A DNA stretch of 64,000 nt from Ligula intestinalis (lineage: Eukaryota > Platyhelminthes > Cestoda > Diphyllobothriidea > Diphyllobothriidae). The stretch covers positions 12,020,944 through 12,084,943 of the forward strand of contig JAYGXS010000007.1 of NCBI GenBank assembly GCA_036362985.1, in the 5' to 3' direction. A model generated the notes under the pieces. That model worked only from the letters and a program-made list of their open reading frames with translations, ran no database searches and had not been told where the DNA came from. Within the stretch, counting starts at the first letter, position 1. Every line of letters begins with the position of its first letter. Shown here in pieces: positions 12,201 to 20,118 of this stretch. A program made the translations under genes and the position numbers.

Positions 12201-15200
12201 CGTTATATTTATTCACCTAGCACGTCCTAGCGAAGATCTGCCTTGGGCCTAAATTTGTGAAGGGGAAATTATCTGGGCTTATAGTTAGCTTGTGCTCTCA
12301 CGATGACGCATAATAACGTGGTGTATACCATTGACTGTCTGTTAGTAGTTTGTTAATATAAGGTATTTGTTCCATGGTGCCAGGTGGACTTTGACCTAAA
12401 TATTCTTATAAACATAAGGTCTGCATTTATAGACCTTCGGATATACTGACCGCTCCATGTTAGAGCTAAATTTTTGAGGAAAGTAGAGGACTATGAGTTC
12501 GAAACTGAAACATGGCGTTTGACCAAACTCCTGATGTGCTACATACGACAGTGAGATAATCGGCTTTAGATCTGCTTACCTGTTATGCATTCGGCAAATT
12601 TCCAAGTAAAGGATTAATTTCTAAAGCAAATAAAAAGCGAAAAGTTATAAAGGGTAGTATCTGCCGTAGACTCCCAAATCCAGAGTCAGGCAAGATGCAA
12701 TTGAGAGGAACAGTTCGACCGCAGCAAAAATAGCTGCACAGAAGTCGTGTCACCAGCCAGCTGTCAGGTAGGTCCGAATGCCTGCTGCGCGCGGGAAGTT
12801 CTGTGGATGAGTAAATATTTGGCTACGGGACGAGTGCTCTGACGTCTGCCACCAATCAGATGAGGCGGAATTATTGATTGACATCAAGCATACGCGCGTT
12901 TGAGGCAGCGACTCAATCGATACCATTTAAAAAGCCGACGCGGATTAATTAATCATGCGGGGTGCAAGTTATGGCAGCTAAGGTCAGGATGACTCGTGCG
13001 CTATGCGGCAGGCTCCTACATATTTACCGAAAAGCACATGAGAAAATTTTGAGCGATCAACTCCTGAGCCGAACGTTTGTCAACTGTGTGATGCAGCGGC
13101 AGAATGGTGGTAAATGCCTTGTCTGCAAACCGTGAGCATGTACTCAATATGGCAAATAGTCTCGGAAAATACAGTACGGCTCCCAATTTCTGCAGCATGC
13201 TGACAATTGCGAAAGACTGATACTTATTCACTGATCAGCATTGAGTAAGGTTGTAATACTGATTATTTTGCAGCGCACTATCGAGTTATTTCAGTCACCA
13301 TAGCATGCTGGCTTTTTATCGACCTTCTTTCTGAACGCTAACAAAAAACATCTACTGAAAAAATGGCTACTTTAGTAGTATTCATTTTGATCACTGATTA
13401 TGATTTTATTTACGAATTTAAATATGTTTCATGGAAAACATACACGTAAAAATATTTATTGTACTCGTTTGGTAGCAATTACGCCTCCTTTAACTTTAAT
13501 GCTGAAAGAAAGGGTAGCTTTTAATTTTAAAAAGGCTTCTAAATTGCCGAATAATTGTTAAACCAACTGACTGCTACACTTGAATTGAAGGTTTACAAAC
13601 TGCGTGCTGTTTACATCATGTTTAAGGAAAAGTACTTTTTCGTCTACGGTATGAGAAACAAGCCACATAGTTCTTATAAAATATTGCATCAGATGTCGAT
13701 CATACTGTATACACTATAGGCGGCATTAATACATTTATGGATATGATGTATTATAAATGAATACCTCATAATCGCAAAACAACTCATGATTTTAAACTTT
13801 TTTCAAACCAAAAATACCCCTTTTTAAGTTTAAAATTTAAATAAGGCGTAATTTGCTACCAAACGAGTACAAGGGATAATTTTTACGTGCATTTTTTCCA
13901 TAAAATATATTAGAATTTATAAAGGCAGTCGAAATCAATGATAATCAATGCCTTAGTAATTAAGTAGCCACTTATTACAGTACATATGTTTTGTAAGTGG
14001 TCTGAAAGAAGCTCGTTAAAAAGCTAGCATCCTATCACGACTGAAATGACTTCAGAATCAAGTACATGGTAAAACGTATTACAGTCTTACTCAATAATGA
14101 TTAGCGGACAAGTGTCACTCTTTCGCATATGTCGGCTTGGTACATGAATTCTTGGCCGCAGTGTATGCAATGGAGTCTCGGGTGATGAGCAGTCCAACCT
14201 ACCAGCATTTAAGGTAACGGGTGAGCCAATTCGTTCCTCTTGACGAGATGTCAGTGCGTGCGTGTGTGCCTGCGTCCGCCGTCGATTCTTGCTCTCCGGG
14301 CGTGCGCTCTCGGTCGCCTGCAGCCAATCGATAAACTGGTTCAGTTTGATTGGCTACGTTTCTCAACACGAGCACGGTGCCGGCATGGATTAAACTCACT
14401 AACCGAGGTTCTGCTCTATCCATGCAAAACCTTAGTAAATTTATACCTAAATGCGTGTGTTGATAAATGTTTTACAGAAAAAGAACGATCGATAAGGATT
14501 CCTTGTGTGGTCTTCGAAAGGACCCTATGAATTATGACCACCTACTTACACATTTTAAGTAGGTTGAAGTACCCATAATCTCTCAGATTTCTAAACGCCG
14601 GCTGTCACCCCAGTAGGGATTGGATGGTGGCATTAAACTTCATAGGCGTCTGACGAAGGCCTACGCATACAATAACCACTTAAGTCAGTATATTAAGCAA
14701 AACGGCTTTTCAGATTAACTACGAGAATAATTGCTTACTTACAAATTTTAAAAACGAGTACAAAATGTACTTCAATGATCTGACCCGAGGTTAGGGCACA
14801 CTCTCCCGACATGCACGCTCTCGCCGTTGGTCCGGCGAGGCGTCCTCGCCCGAGGTTTAAGTACGCGCCCCAACTAACCCTCGTAACGTTTTTATTTTAC
14901 AGGATTACTGCGATCTAATTTGCTCCCTGACATGCCCCGCCCGTCCTCTCCCCTAAAATCAGGTGCCCGTGAGACTGAGTGGTACGCTTCGGCCGCTCCC
15001 CAGGCAGCTCCACGAGGTACTCCTACCAAACCATCAAATAACTATCATGTACATGAGCTCAGAGGACTTTTGCTCAACTAAAATATTCCAAAGGTCTTTT
15101 ATCGAATTTCTGTGCACCTTGACTTTTCTTTATATGGTGTGCTCCAATCCGTTCTTCAAAAACCATATTTACTTTTTTTGTTCTGCAACATATTTGGGCT

Positions 15201-18200
15201 GCCTCGGGGGAAAACCTTCCATCCGAATGCCAGGTTCAAACTTACTGGCATAATGCTAATGCTGCACGTTCTCAAGTACACTTTTCATCTAGTTAATGTA
15301 AATAAATACTACTGACAAAAATCAAAGTAACTGCATTTGATCGTTTCAGACTTATAGCCAAACTCAGAAGTTTGGTCACTGGACATTCATTTGGGCGTTC
15401 TAACATTAGGCTACAGGTTCGTTGATCTGTTATCTGCCATCATGCGGACCCCGAATGATAACTGTACTGAGGTATCAGGTTGACCCAAATCCTTATTGGT
15501 TGAGCCAAGTCCCTATTAAGCCACTGTTTACGGGGGAGATTTTGCTTTTAAGTGCCATCTGACACTGGGAACAGTATGTTAGGTAACACGGGGATGTAAA
15601 TCCCTGCAGACAGGATATCTTGACTCTCGGACAAGGACGGCTGAAATATACGCTGGTGTATGGAAATTTTAGCTGACTGCGCTGGGCTAGCTAATCACTT
15701 CTAGGCTCTTTCTGATTTGGAAGCATAAACTCCTCCTGATCAGCATCCCAAAATCGTCACAGGACTCCTCTAATTTGCAACAAGCTACTCCTTTTTATTA
15801 CATGACTTCTGCCTGTTTTCACTATATAGGACTTCAATTCGCCGCCGTGCTTTCAGACAGAGACCGGTAATTTTTGACTATCTATTTAATCAAAACTTGC
15901 TGTCAACAGCAGATAGAAGAATTCATTGTGCGATTCAGAATAGGCTTTTTAATTGTCTAAGCACCAAAGAATTTGTAATCTAAGTGTTCACAGCGTACAA
16001 GCCATGATGGTATATCAAAAAAGATGAAATCTTGGGTCATATCGCGATAAAGAATAAAATCAAAACGTTTAACGCATAAAAGCAGACGATAATAGGGAAT
16101 AAGTGCTGAACTAACCACAGTTCTCCGCCGTGCTTTCAAACGGAGACGTGCAATACTTGGATACATATTTGGCCTGCCTGGTATTATATCCATGTTCGAC
16201 GCACGAACATGCACCTACCTGTTCGTTGCTAGTTAATGTTGACTGCTCGTGGACGCGCGTGGCATTTGTCTCCTTTCCGTCCGTCATAATTGCTGTCAAC
16301 CTAGCCGGCTTACTGGCCTGCTCCTCAGTCAGTCAACGGACTGATCAGTTGTCAATGTCCGCATGAGTTGAGGTCAATCTCGTGGGTGCGGCCGTGGGGC
16401 AGGTGTTCTTCGTTGGTCTCGCGAATCCCGGCCGACTCTCCTCCAATTTTCCTCTGACCCTAATTTTGAACTACGCTCGATTTCGCTCAACTTGACGTTT
16501 GGCCTTGCGCCAACTGTCTTAAGCCGTATGCGTAGCGCCTGGTATTTGGTATGCAGGTCTATGTCTCGCGTAAAGTGTCCCATCAATAGTCTTCCATCTT
16601 ATCATTGGCTTTATCTAGTAAGGTGGCCTTATCAAAGTCGGAACCTTGGTTCTGCTATATGCGGCCATAGACCATATACTGCTCAAACATGTGGTTTGTT
16701 GCGAACTGGTGTTTATACTATTTTTGCCATGGCATTTGCCCGCTTCACTAACATGGTCCAGTGATCACATATTCCGAACTGCTTCCTAGAACTCGCATGT
16801 TCTCTTCTATTAGCAAAATTAAGACTGTTCTTGTTATAGCCCAGTTATTTCGACGTCACCAGTTGGTATAGCCCAGTATTTCGAACCCAGCTAATAGACA
16901 GAATAAGGTAAGAGGCGGTCTTGATAGGCAGTGGCTTTATTCAGCTGCACACAAAGACTGGGTGCGCGCGTGACTGTCCGTTCTCTGTGTCCTGCAGGTT
17001 CGTCGGAGTCGTCGTCAGAGTCTTCGTCCGAGTCGTCCTTGAGTCTGTCAACTCCGGCAAATTTATACGGCTCCGGTCTTTCCAGAATATTCCTAGCGTA
17101 TGGCCTGTTCCTAGACATTCTGGAATAATCTTGACTACGTCCACTGCACCTTCTATGTGGGTGGTCGTCTGGCTTTCTTGGCTCATGGCATATGCATAGG
17201 CGTGGGCGCCTGACGTGACGGTGTGACGTAGGCCGGGCGGCCCTTTTCGCTGACTGCCGTGAATGTGTGGGGGCGTCACGTGTGCTCAGGGGGTGCGCAG
17301 CCGGTTTGCGGCCATGACTCACATAACGTGCACTTCTTGGCTCCACAACAGTTCTGCAAATTTCCTTCATCCCTACATCTATGTTTACTTAACTTTCCTC
17401 TTGTCAGTGCCCAAAAATAGGTATAAGTACTACTGCGATTTTTGTTCAAAGTTTCAAATATTTAGCCTACCAAGCCAAATGCGATTTATAATAAACCAAG
17501 ATATATGAGTCGGAATAAATAAATAAGGGATGTGGCTGTCAGGCGGATAGTCTAAGGTGCCCGTGTTTGGACCTGCATTTACGTTTACCTCTGAGCAAAG
17601 GAAATGGGGATTTATGTTTCGGCTGGCGCATTCTGAAAGGAGAACTGCCGTATCTGCTACTGCTCTCTGCTTATATCGCTGATGACGAATCCGTGACGGA
17701 TCTTGAAATATCAGGCGCATAAAATTATTGTCCCAGCAAGCGATTCGTCTTCTTCTCACTGCCGATTAAGCAAACCACCAGAATAGTTTGCCCTTGAACA
17801 TTCTTGCTTTGAACTTCCCCTCTTTATTTCTCCCGCGCATCTTTGTTCCTTAATTGTCGTTCGCTTGCGTTCAAAACAACCTCCGTTTCCCTGGAATTTT
17901 CTTTCATTGCCGAACAACTTGCATCTTTCGGGGGAAATGCCGGTTTACTCCGTTATGTTACCTTTTAAGGATTCTCGTGAGAGAGAATTTACTGTTTGTT
18001 TGTAGCTAAAGGCCTCCACAGGACGTCCCTGACAGAAGATGACTGTTATTTTGTCCGCTGCTTCTGTGCCTTTGTTCGCTTCGCTAAAAGTACTTTAGAC
18101 TCTGATTCGTGGAGTTAAGGTTGGCTTTGCTGATTTTTTTTCCATTTGTACTGCCTTTTTGAAAATAAAATGAGATGATATTTTACCGTATGCACTGACA

Positions 18201-18718
18201 ACTTCTTTCTGTGCAGTTTCTCTACTCGGTTGTTCGCCAGGAATAATCTCCAAACTTCAACGATGGCATCTGATCTAACCACATAAGCATGCTAATCAAA
18301 ATTTGGATGATCGATTTTAGCCCCTCTAAACTGCTATGCATCGTGCACATATTGATCTAGTCCGTTGCGGAAAATGTCACCTTTTGTATGCAAAATACGT
18401 CTCCAAATATCAGTCAACATCTGGATCCATTTCAATGGAAATCAACGCCCTCTTATATTTGCGCTATCTCCTGTGCTAAGAGCTGTCCCTGGAAAGCTTT
18501 TTGCATCCGGGTGTTTGCCAGCATGTGATCACGTACAATACTTTATTTCTCTGAAACCTGAATCGGTTGAATCAAGTGAAGCCCTCCTTATCCCATCCAG
18601 CTGTATCACAAACAAAACAAAACCCAAGACAGCAACGAACCATTTTGAAACCGTTTTTGAGTGGATGCAAAAACGCTACGTTAACCTTTACATGATATTA
18701 AAATGCAAACCGCAATAA
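3..18718 (+). CDS. Unrecognised secreted/ectodomain glycoprotein gene, 5' partial, six exons
   Basis: Six exons join in a single frame: 3-278 (phase 0 end), 3039-3093 (phase 1), 7942-8058 (phase 1), 9418-9536 (phase 0), 9643-9679 (phase 1) and 18414-18718 (stop TAA at 18716). Every junction has AG acceptor and GT donor dinucleotides and compatible phase, which is the main evidence. The product is over 300 residues. A hydrophobic stretch (IIAVFGSVLVSLLLVAG) near the start may be a signal peptide or anchor. Several N-glycosylation sequons follow (NRT, NVT, NGS, NLT, NKT), with cysteines in TCVGVVLPSC, SPACF and GCLPACD. No catalytic motif or known family is recognised. The first exon is open at the window edge and has no ATG, so the true start lies to the left. 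The last exon is the least certain: a downstream donor could make the real C-terminus different. Inferred role: extracellular or ER-lumenal protein. Confidence 0.6.
401..1001. mobile_element. Foldback/MITE-like element with ~68-bp terminal inverted repeats
   Basis: Bases 421-488 (starting aagatgaattggcgaacata) are the reverse complement of 919-986 with only a few mismatches. Homology continues weakly outward on both sides after a short indel. The ~430-bp interior carries a copy of a repeat seen again at about 3797-4015. No coding sequence is present, so it is non-autonomous. Confidence 0.75.
703..880. repeat. Dispersed repeat F, copy 1 (inside foldback element)
   Basis: This copy shares the order gcttctgt, agc-cagacg, taaatcact, gcctc-t-tggc with 3797-4015. 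The two copies are clearly related but diverged. Its function is unknown. Confidence 0.5.
2040..2300 (-). repeat. tRNA-derived SINE copy
   Basis: On the minus strand an A-box-like stretch (TGGCTCAAGGGTTAGAGC) is followed about 35 bases later by a B-box-like GTGAGTTCAAAACTC. The downstream body (GTGGCGTCAATTTC, then GGAGTTG-CCTACC) matches the plus-strand SINE at 23475-23640. It is a diverged Pol III-type retroposon. Confidence 0.65.
2338..2505. repeat. Near-palindromic hairpin element, 55-bp arms
   Basis: Arms 2338-2392 and 2451-2505 are inverted copies of each other, starting gggtaattctactccgatct on one side, with a ~58-base loop. It directly adjoins the SINE at 2040-2300. It resembles a very short non-autonomous inverted-repeat transposon. 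Confidence 0.75.
3039..3093 (+). CDS. Exon 2 of the glycoprotein gene
   Basis: Acceptor tgtcttctag and donor gtctgt frame 55 bases encoding LHFDYFRSNGSFKVNTAP plus one base. The exon is phase 0 at the start and phase 1 at the end, matching exons 1 and 3. It contains the sequon NGS. Confidence 0.55.
3797..4015. repeat. Dispersed repeat F, copy 2
   Basis: This stretch is related to 703-880 by an ordered series of short matches such as gcttctgttgttgctagcag and caaatcactctgaatgcttc. The orientation is the same as copy 1. No coding sequence or inverted termini were seen here. Confidence 0.5.
4260..4740 (-). repeat. Three degenerate direct repeats at the 3' end of the CR1/jockey-like element
   Basis: Three units share a tagttca/tttagggtagt block, a tgaaa-atat-c-a-ataaaata block, and actataaa-agtgag-agcatata. 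They begin near 4283, 4494 and 4660, the last shortened. They abut the 3' end of the antisense retrotransposon, so they may be its reiterated 3' UTR. Confidence 0.6.
4741..5395 (-). pseudogene. RT thumb and C-terminal region, two frames
   Basis: The piece at 5102-5395 begins with EQKDLGITI, the usual block after the YADD palm, and continues with the R-x2-LEYGVQAW motif. The piece at 4741-5034 carries LRNRKCALK-like, FFAFAISTNLRGNSLKL and VIGAWNELPEEVV, typical of the C-terminus of CR1/jockey Pol proteins from animals. A frameshift or stop separates the two. Confidence 0.85.
5934..6314 (-). pseudogene. Reverse transcriptase fingers/palm fragment
   Basis: This 126-codon frame shows the conserved N-terminal RT blocks: LNEAKSPGPDKIPAKVLQ, then WKGANIYPIHKGG and NNYRPMSLTCICCKVIERII. 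These are the blocks around the first RT motifs in non-LTR elements. The catalytic YxDD region should fall between about 5930 and 5560. The frame is broken there: translation shifts into remains around 5830-5600, including an antisense EVLFADDF-like stretch near 5590-5610. The copy is non-functional. Confidence 0.85.
6518..6826 (-). pseudogene. Linker region of the same non-LTR Pol
   Basis: An open frame of 102 codons lies between the endonuclease and reverse transcriptase parts on the same strand. It includes NWYDLLTG and the basic PPWLTQDLK motif typical of the segment before the RT palm in CR1/jockey elements. It is separated from the endonuclease by stop codons and a frame change. Confidence 0.75.
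6963..7640 (-). pseudogene. Apurinic-type endonuclease domain of non-LTR retrotransposon
   Basis: This 225-codon open frame has the ordered motifs of an exonuclease III-like (EEP) retrotransposon endonuclease: INARSL near residue 32, the metal-binding glutamate in SITETWL near 56, an RRD-x8-GGG region near 80-90, a VYRPSNQ-type motif near 138, and GDFNAS near 164. The family nicks target DNA to prime reverse transcription. The final histidine-containing SDH motif is lost: the frame ends ERSD and then stops. This suggests the copy is inactive. Confidence 0.85.
7942..8058 (+). CDS. Exon 3 of the glycoprotein gene
   Basis: Acceptor gcttttactag and donor gtaaac frame 117 bases, phase 1 to phase 1. 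The exon starts QTCVGVVLPSCFTNGLR, containing a CX7C pair, and ends AGYISINGG. Regular composition and clean splice sites make this one of the better-supported exons. Confidence 0.6.
8059..9417 (+). other. Intron 3, A/T-rich, with repeat D copy 1
   Basis: Bases 8220-8460 are strongly A/T-rich with no gene seen. Bases 8990-9345 are a copy of repeat family D (see 10020-10390 and 13790-14190). The intron ends with the pyrimidine-rich acceptor gcttgctcctttag. Confidence 0.45.
8990..9345 (+). repeat. Repeat family D, copy 1
   Basis: Ordered blocks are shared with 10080-10380 and 13830-14180: aattta-aaa-ggc, ccaaa-gagtacaa, aatatatt-gaatttataaag, aagaagct-gtta-aa and tcctat-a-gac. The copy ends with a cacgaattcttggcc block, seen again at about 14145. 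Confidence 0.6.
9418..9536 (+). CDS. Exon 4 of the glycoprotein gene
   Basis: 119 bases lie between acceptor ctcctttag and donor gtaggt, entering in phase 1 and leaving in phase 0. The exon encodes EKPLDGSFGEIKPVELGN followed by a segment ending DVPFIVA. It has sequon NLT and an acidic composition. Confidence 0.6.
9643..9679 (+). CDS. Exon 5a of the glycoprotein gene (alternative version 1)
   Basis: A 37-base micro-exon lies between ttgcttctatag and gtatgt, encoding DYHSPACFRIQM plus one base. Its phase (0 in, 1 out) connects exon 4 to exon 6. An equal-length related exon lies at 15830-15866. Confidence 0.55.
10020..10390 (+). repeat. Repeat family D, copy 2
   Basis: The copy starts with a ggatatgatgctctatgaat block that also opens the copy at 13735. 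It continues through gctaccaaatgagtacaaga and the gaatttataaaggcagtc block. It is the same orientation as copies 1 and 4. Confidence 0.6.
11110..12600 (+). repeat. Segmental duplication, unit 1 (block E copy 1)
   Basis: Ordered matches to 17440-19100 include atggctatcaggcgg, gcatttaggttgacc, aatgccggatcatcccgtta, ggtttgctttgctgattctc and atagaccttcggatata. Copy 1 is interrupted by a SINE at 11806-11932. Together with the exon 5a/5b pair it defines a tandem duplication with an offset of about 6.2-6.6 kb. Confidence 0.6.
11806..11932 (-). repeat. tRNA-derived SINE inserted in block E
   Basis: On the minus strand an A-box-like GTGGACTCGTGGTAGAGT and B-box-like CCGGGTTCAAGTACC are followed by a tail AAACCAGAAATGGCC and GTCTCCCTTTCC. 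The tail is shared with SINEs at 42555-42725 and 19845-19990. Confidence 0.7.
13290..14190. repeat. Repeat family D in inverted arrangement (foldback)
   Basis: Bases 13300-13510 are the reverse complement of about 13830-14025, sharing cgtaatt-gctaccaaacga and ttaaaaagct-agcat blocks. The right copy continues to 14190 with the catgaattcttggccgca end block seen at 9320. A ~300-base spacer starts with the ggatatgatgtattataaat block. Confidence 0.65.
15830..15866 (+). CDS. Exon 5b of the glycoprotein gene (alternative version 2)
   Basis: 37 bases lie between cactatatag and gtaatt, encoding DFNSPPCFQTET plus one base. Length, phases and the S-P-x-C-F core match exon 5a. Because 37 is not a multiple of three, using both exons or neither would break the frame, so the pair is suited to mutually exclusive use. 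Expression of this version is unproven. Confidence 0.5.
16121..16147 (+). pseudogene. Decayed third copy of exon 5
   Basis: Bases 16121-16146 repeat the exon 5b core (ccgccgtgctttcaaacgga). The donor has become cgtgcaat instead of ggtaat and the acceptor-side ten bases are replaced. Homology continues downstream, so a local duplication copied the exon and its flank about 290 bases away. Confidence 0.5.
16849..17377 (-). mobile_element. LTR plus primer-binding site of an LTR retrotransposon, with heat-shock elements
   Basis: On the minus strand the element runs from TGTAGGG (17377) to ...TACCA (16864). It has a TATA box (17061-17068, GTATAAAT) and an AATAAA signal about 120 bases later (16936-16941). 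After two spacer bases comes TGGTGACGTCGA (16850-16861), which resembles primer-binding sites complementary to the tRNA-Trp 3' end, as used by CsRn1-type Gypsy elements of flatworms. This is inference from short motifs. A 159-codon frame across the region is a chance frame of the LTR. No gag or pol was recognised next to it. Confidence 0.6.
17080..17125 (-). promoter_or_regulatory. Heat-shock-element cluster upstream of LTR TATA box
   Basis: TTCcaGAAtaTTC at 17080-17092 is a perfect three-unit HSE. TTCctAGAcaTTCtgGAA at 17108-17125 is a four-unit array with one imperfect unit. The TATA box is 12 bases beyond the first cluster on the minus strand. HSE is the known binding site of HSF trimers. 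Confidence 0.6.
17440..18413 (+). repeat. Segmental duplication, unit 2 (block E copy 2)
   Basis: This is the counterpart of 11110-11800: gtggctgtcaggcgg, aatgccggtttactccgtta and ggctttgctgatt occur in the same order and spacing. It has an extra ~140-base insert at 17625-17765, related to 30070-30215. Related sequence resumes at about 19020-19070 after exon 6. Confidence 0.6.
17625..17765. repeat. Small repeat inserted in block E copy 2
   Basis: This stretch is absent from block E copy 1. It is related to 30070-30215 through the blocks tatcgctgatgacgaatccg (versus tatctttgatgataaatccg) and attgtcccagcaagcga (versus tttgtcccagcgaccga). Confidence 0.5.
18414..18718 (+). CDS. Exon 6, probable terminal exon of the glycoprotein gene
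   Basis: The acceptor is ccaaatatcag. The G carried over from exon 5 completes GTC (Val), then 101 codons follow and end at TAA. The exon encodes NIWIHFNGNQRPLIFALSPV and a segment with GCLPACD and a lysine-rich sequon NKT. The frame is open for the whole 305 bases, with protein-like composition. It has no transmembrane segment or GPI-type tail. It could instead splice onward from an internal donor. Confidence 0.45.
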
Positions 18719-20118
18719 GTAACTATTTGCATACTTCGTTCTACTTGGGTTGTTTTATTTACACGGTTACCAGGATTGGCATAATTTGTTTGCTCGTTTT
18801 CAGTTATGGTAGGGTTGCATGGCTATATCTACAGAAAGCAGGACTATTTCTGTTGTTTTCTATTTGCCATTTTATTGCATTCATTTCTGCCTGTATGCAA
18901 ATGATTAATGTCCGGACTTTTAACTTTTACCTCGGCTGCCAATATCGCAAACCTTTATGTGAGCCATACTACTGAGTGCTTGTTGTTAGCTATTCAGCAG
19001 TAGCTGTAGCAGTAACGGCGCATATAGACCTTCGAATATATTGCCTTTCTCAATGTTTGAGCCTAATTTCCAATGGTATTAAAAGGCTACAACGTTCAAC
19101 CTGGCCTTTCTATACCAAAAAGCACTCGGGGAATTCTGGGATAAGGCATAAACTCTTAGATTGGTCTGCTACATGGCTAAACCAGTCTCGGTTTGTAAAA
19201 AAAAACATTTGCATCATCATGTCGGCGTCGTATTTCGAAATTCACCTTAAGGAACCGTTCCAACGAGTGGACCAGAACGGGAAAAAACTCACCTATAACT
19301 TTTTTCAAGATCAAGATTTAACGCTGGATGCAATTGCGGAGTTCGTCCCATGATGTTGTCCAATTCGAGTTTTTTCATCTTCTCTAACAGAAATATTATC
19401 TATATGTTAACCTGATTATGAATATTCGCCAATGTGCTTTTGTTGATTTTGACTACCCGAAGAACCAGAATAGCTAAAAGTATCCTGAATTGGCCACCCT
19501 TGACAGGTGTACTTTGAAGTCGCAGTAAGTGCAATAGTCGTGACTTCTAGCCCCATGTTTTGCTTAGCACTCTCTCACTCATATTGGCTATTTAGTGCAA
19601 ATAAGATGTCAGGCCACCTATCGGGCAATACGTAACTTGTCGTATTTTGTCTGGCACCCCCAAAAATAATTAGGGGTGCTGGATGGGCGCCCACCATTCA
19701 GTTACGGAATTCACCGTTCCCTTGTGTCTGGGGCCTTGCTCTCGCGTGCCATCAGCAAACCCTCAACTACTACTATACGACAGGCAGCAAGGCACCACCG
19801 TCTACCGTTGTCACTTTTCCGGATTAAATCGACAAAACCATAAGCCCATGGTGCAGTGGATTAAGGCGCTGGGCTTCTGATCAACAGGTCAAGGCATTGG
19901 GTCGCGGTTGGTGCACCACTTACTGCTACGTATGGAAGACCGGCGATGGCTAAAATGCCTGCAATCGTCGTTCTAGTCTCCCTTTCCGTTGTCGGTAATG
20001 ACTTTCTACTTTTAATTAGATTTACTGAATTTCTCATTCATTTATTTTTTGTAGTCTGTACAGAATTCTTAGCTGAAGTGGTACGGTCCTGAATGAGCAA
20101 TTGCAGGTTCTGTATATA
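18719..20118 (+). other. Downstream region of glycoprotein gene, repeats, no gene seen
   Basis: Bases 18719-19360 are T-rich open stretches with hydrophobic translations that look like composition effects. Bases 19020-19070 match 12430-12480 of the duplicated block. A SINE lies at 19845-19990. Nothing else is recognised. Confidence 0.4.
19845..19990 (+). repeat. tRNA-derived SINE copy
   Basis: CATGGTGCAGTGGATTAAGG resembles an A box and GGGTCGCGGTTGG a decayed B box. The tail CTAGTCTCCCTTTCCGTTGT is shared with the SINEs at 11806-11932 and 42555-42725. Confidence 0.6.

Larger units (their letters stand above)
9680..15829 (+). other. Intronic stretch with duplicated block unit 1 and repeat family D
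   Basis: It contains repeat D (10020-10390), duplicated block E copy 1 (11110-12600) carrying a SINE, a repeat D foldback (13290-14190), and several short diverged repeats. An open GC-rich stretch at 14902-15016, with a good acceptor (tttattttacag) and a possible donor (CGAG|gtactc), is phase-compatible but not convincing as an exon. The remainder shows nothing recognisable. Confidence 0.4.
15867..18413 (+). other. Intron before exon 6, with LTR insertion and duplicated block
   Basis: It contains the decayed exon copy (16121), an antisense LTR fragment (16849-17377) and block E copy 2 (17440-18413). Downstream of exon 5b, the block taatctaagtgttcacagcg matches taacttaagtgttcacagta downstream of exon 5a, showing the duplication covers intronic flank as well. 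Confidence 0.5.

Noticed and set aside
14902..15016. Possible extra exon after exon 5a
   Set aside because: It is phase-compatible with a good acceptor, but exon 6 also joins directly. There is no way to choose without transcripts, and the composition follows the local GC-rich stretch.
16891..17370. 159-codon minus-strand frame with an Asp/Ser-rich segment
   Set aside because: It coincides with the LTR from end to end and crosses its TATA box and polyadenylation signal; no conserved domain is visible.
18703..19353. Two hydrophobic frames after exon 6 suggesting membrane segments
   Set aside because: The T-rich DNA gives hydrophobic translations, there is no splice connection, and part of it matches the duplicated non-coding block at 12430.
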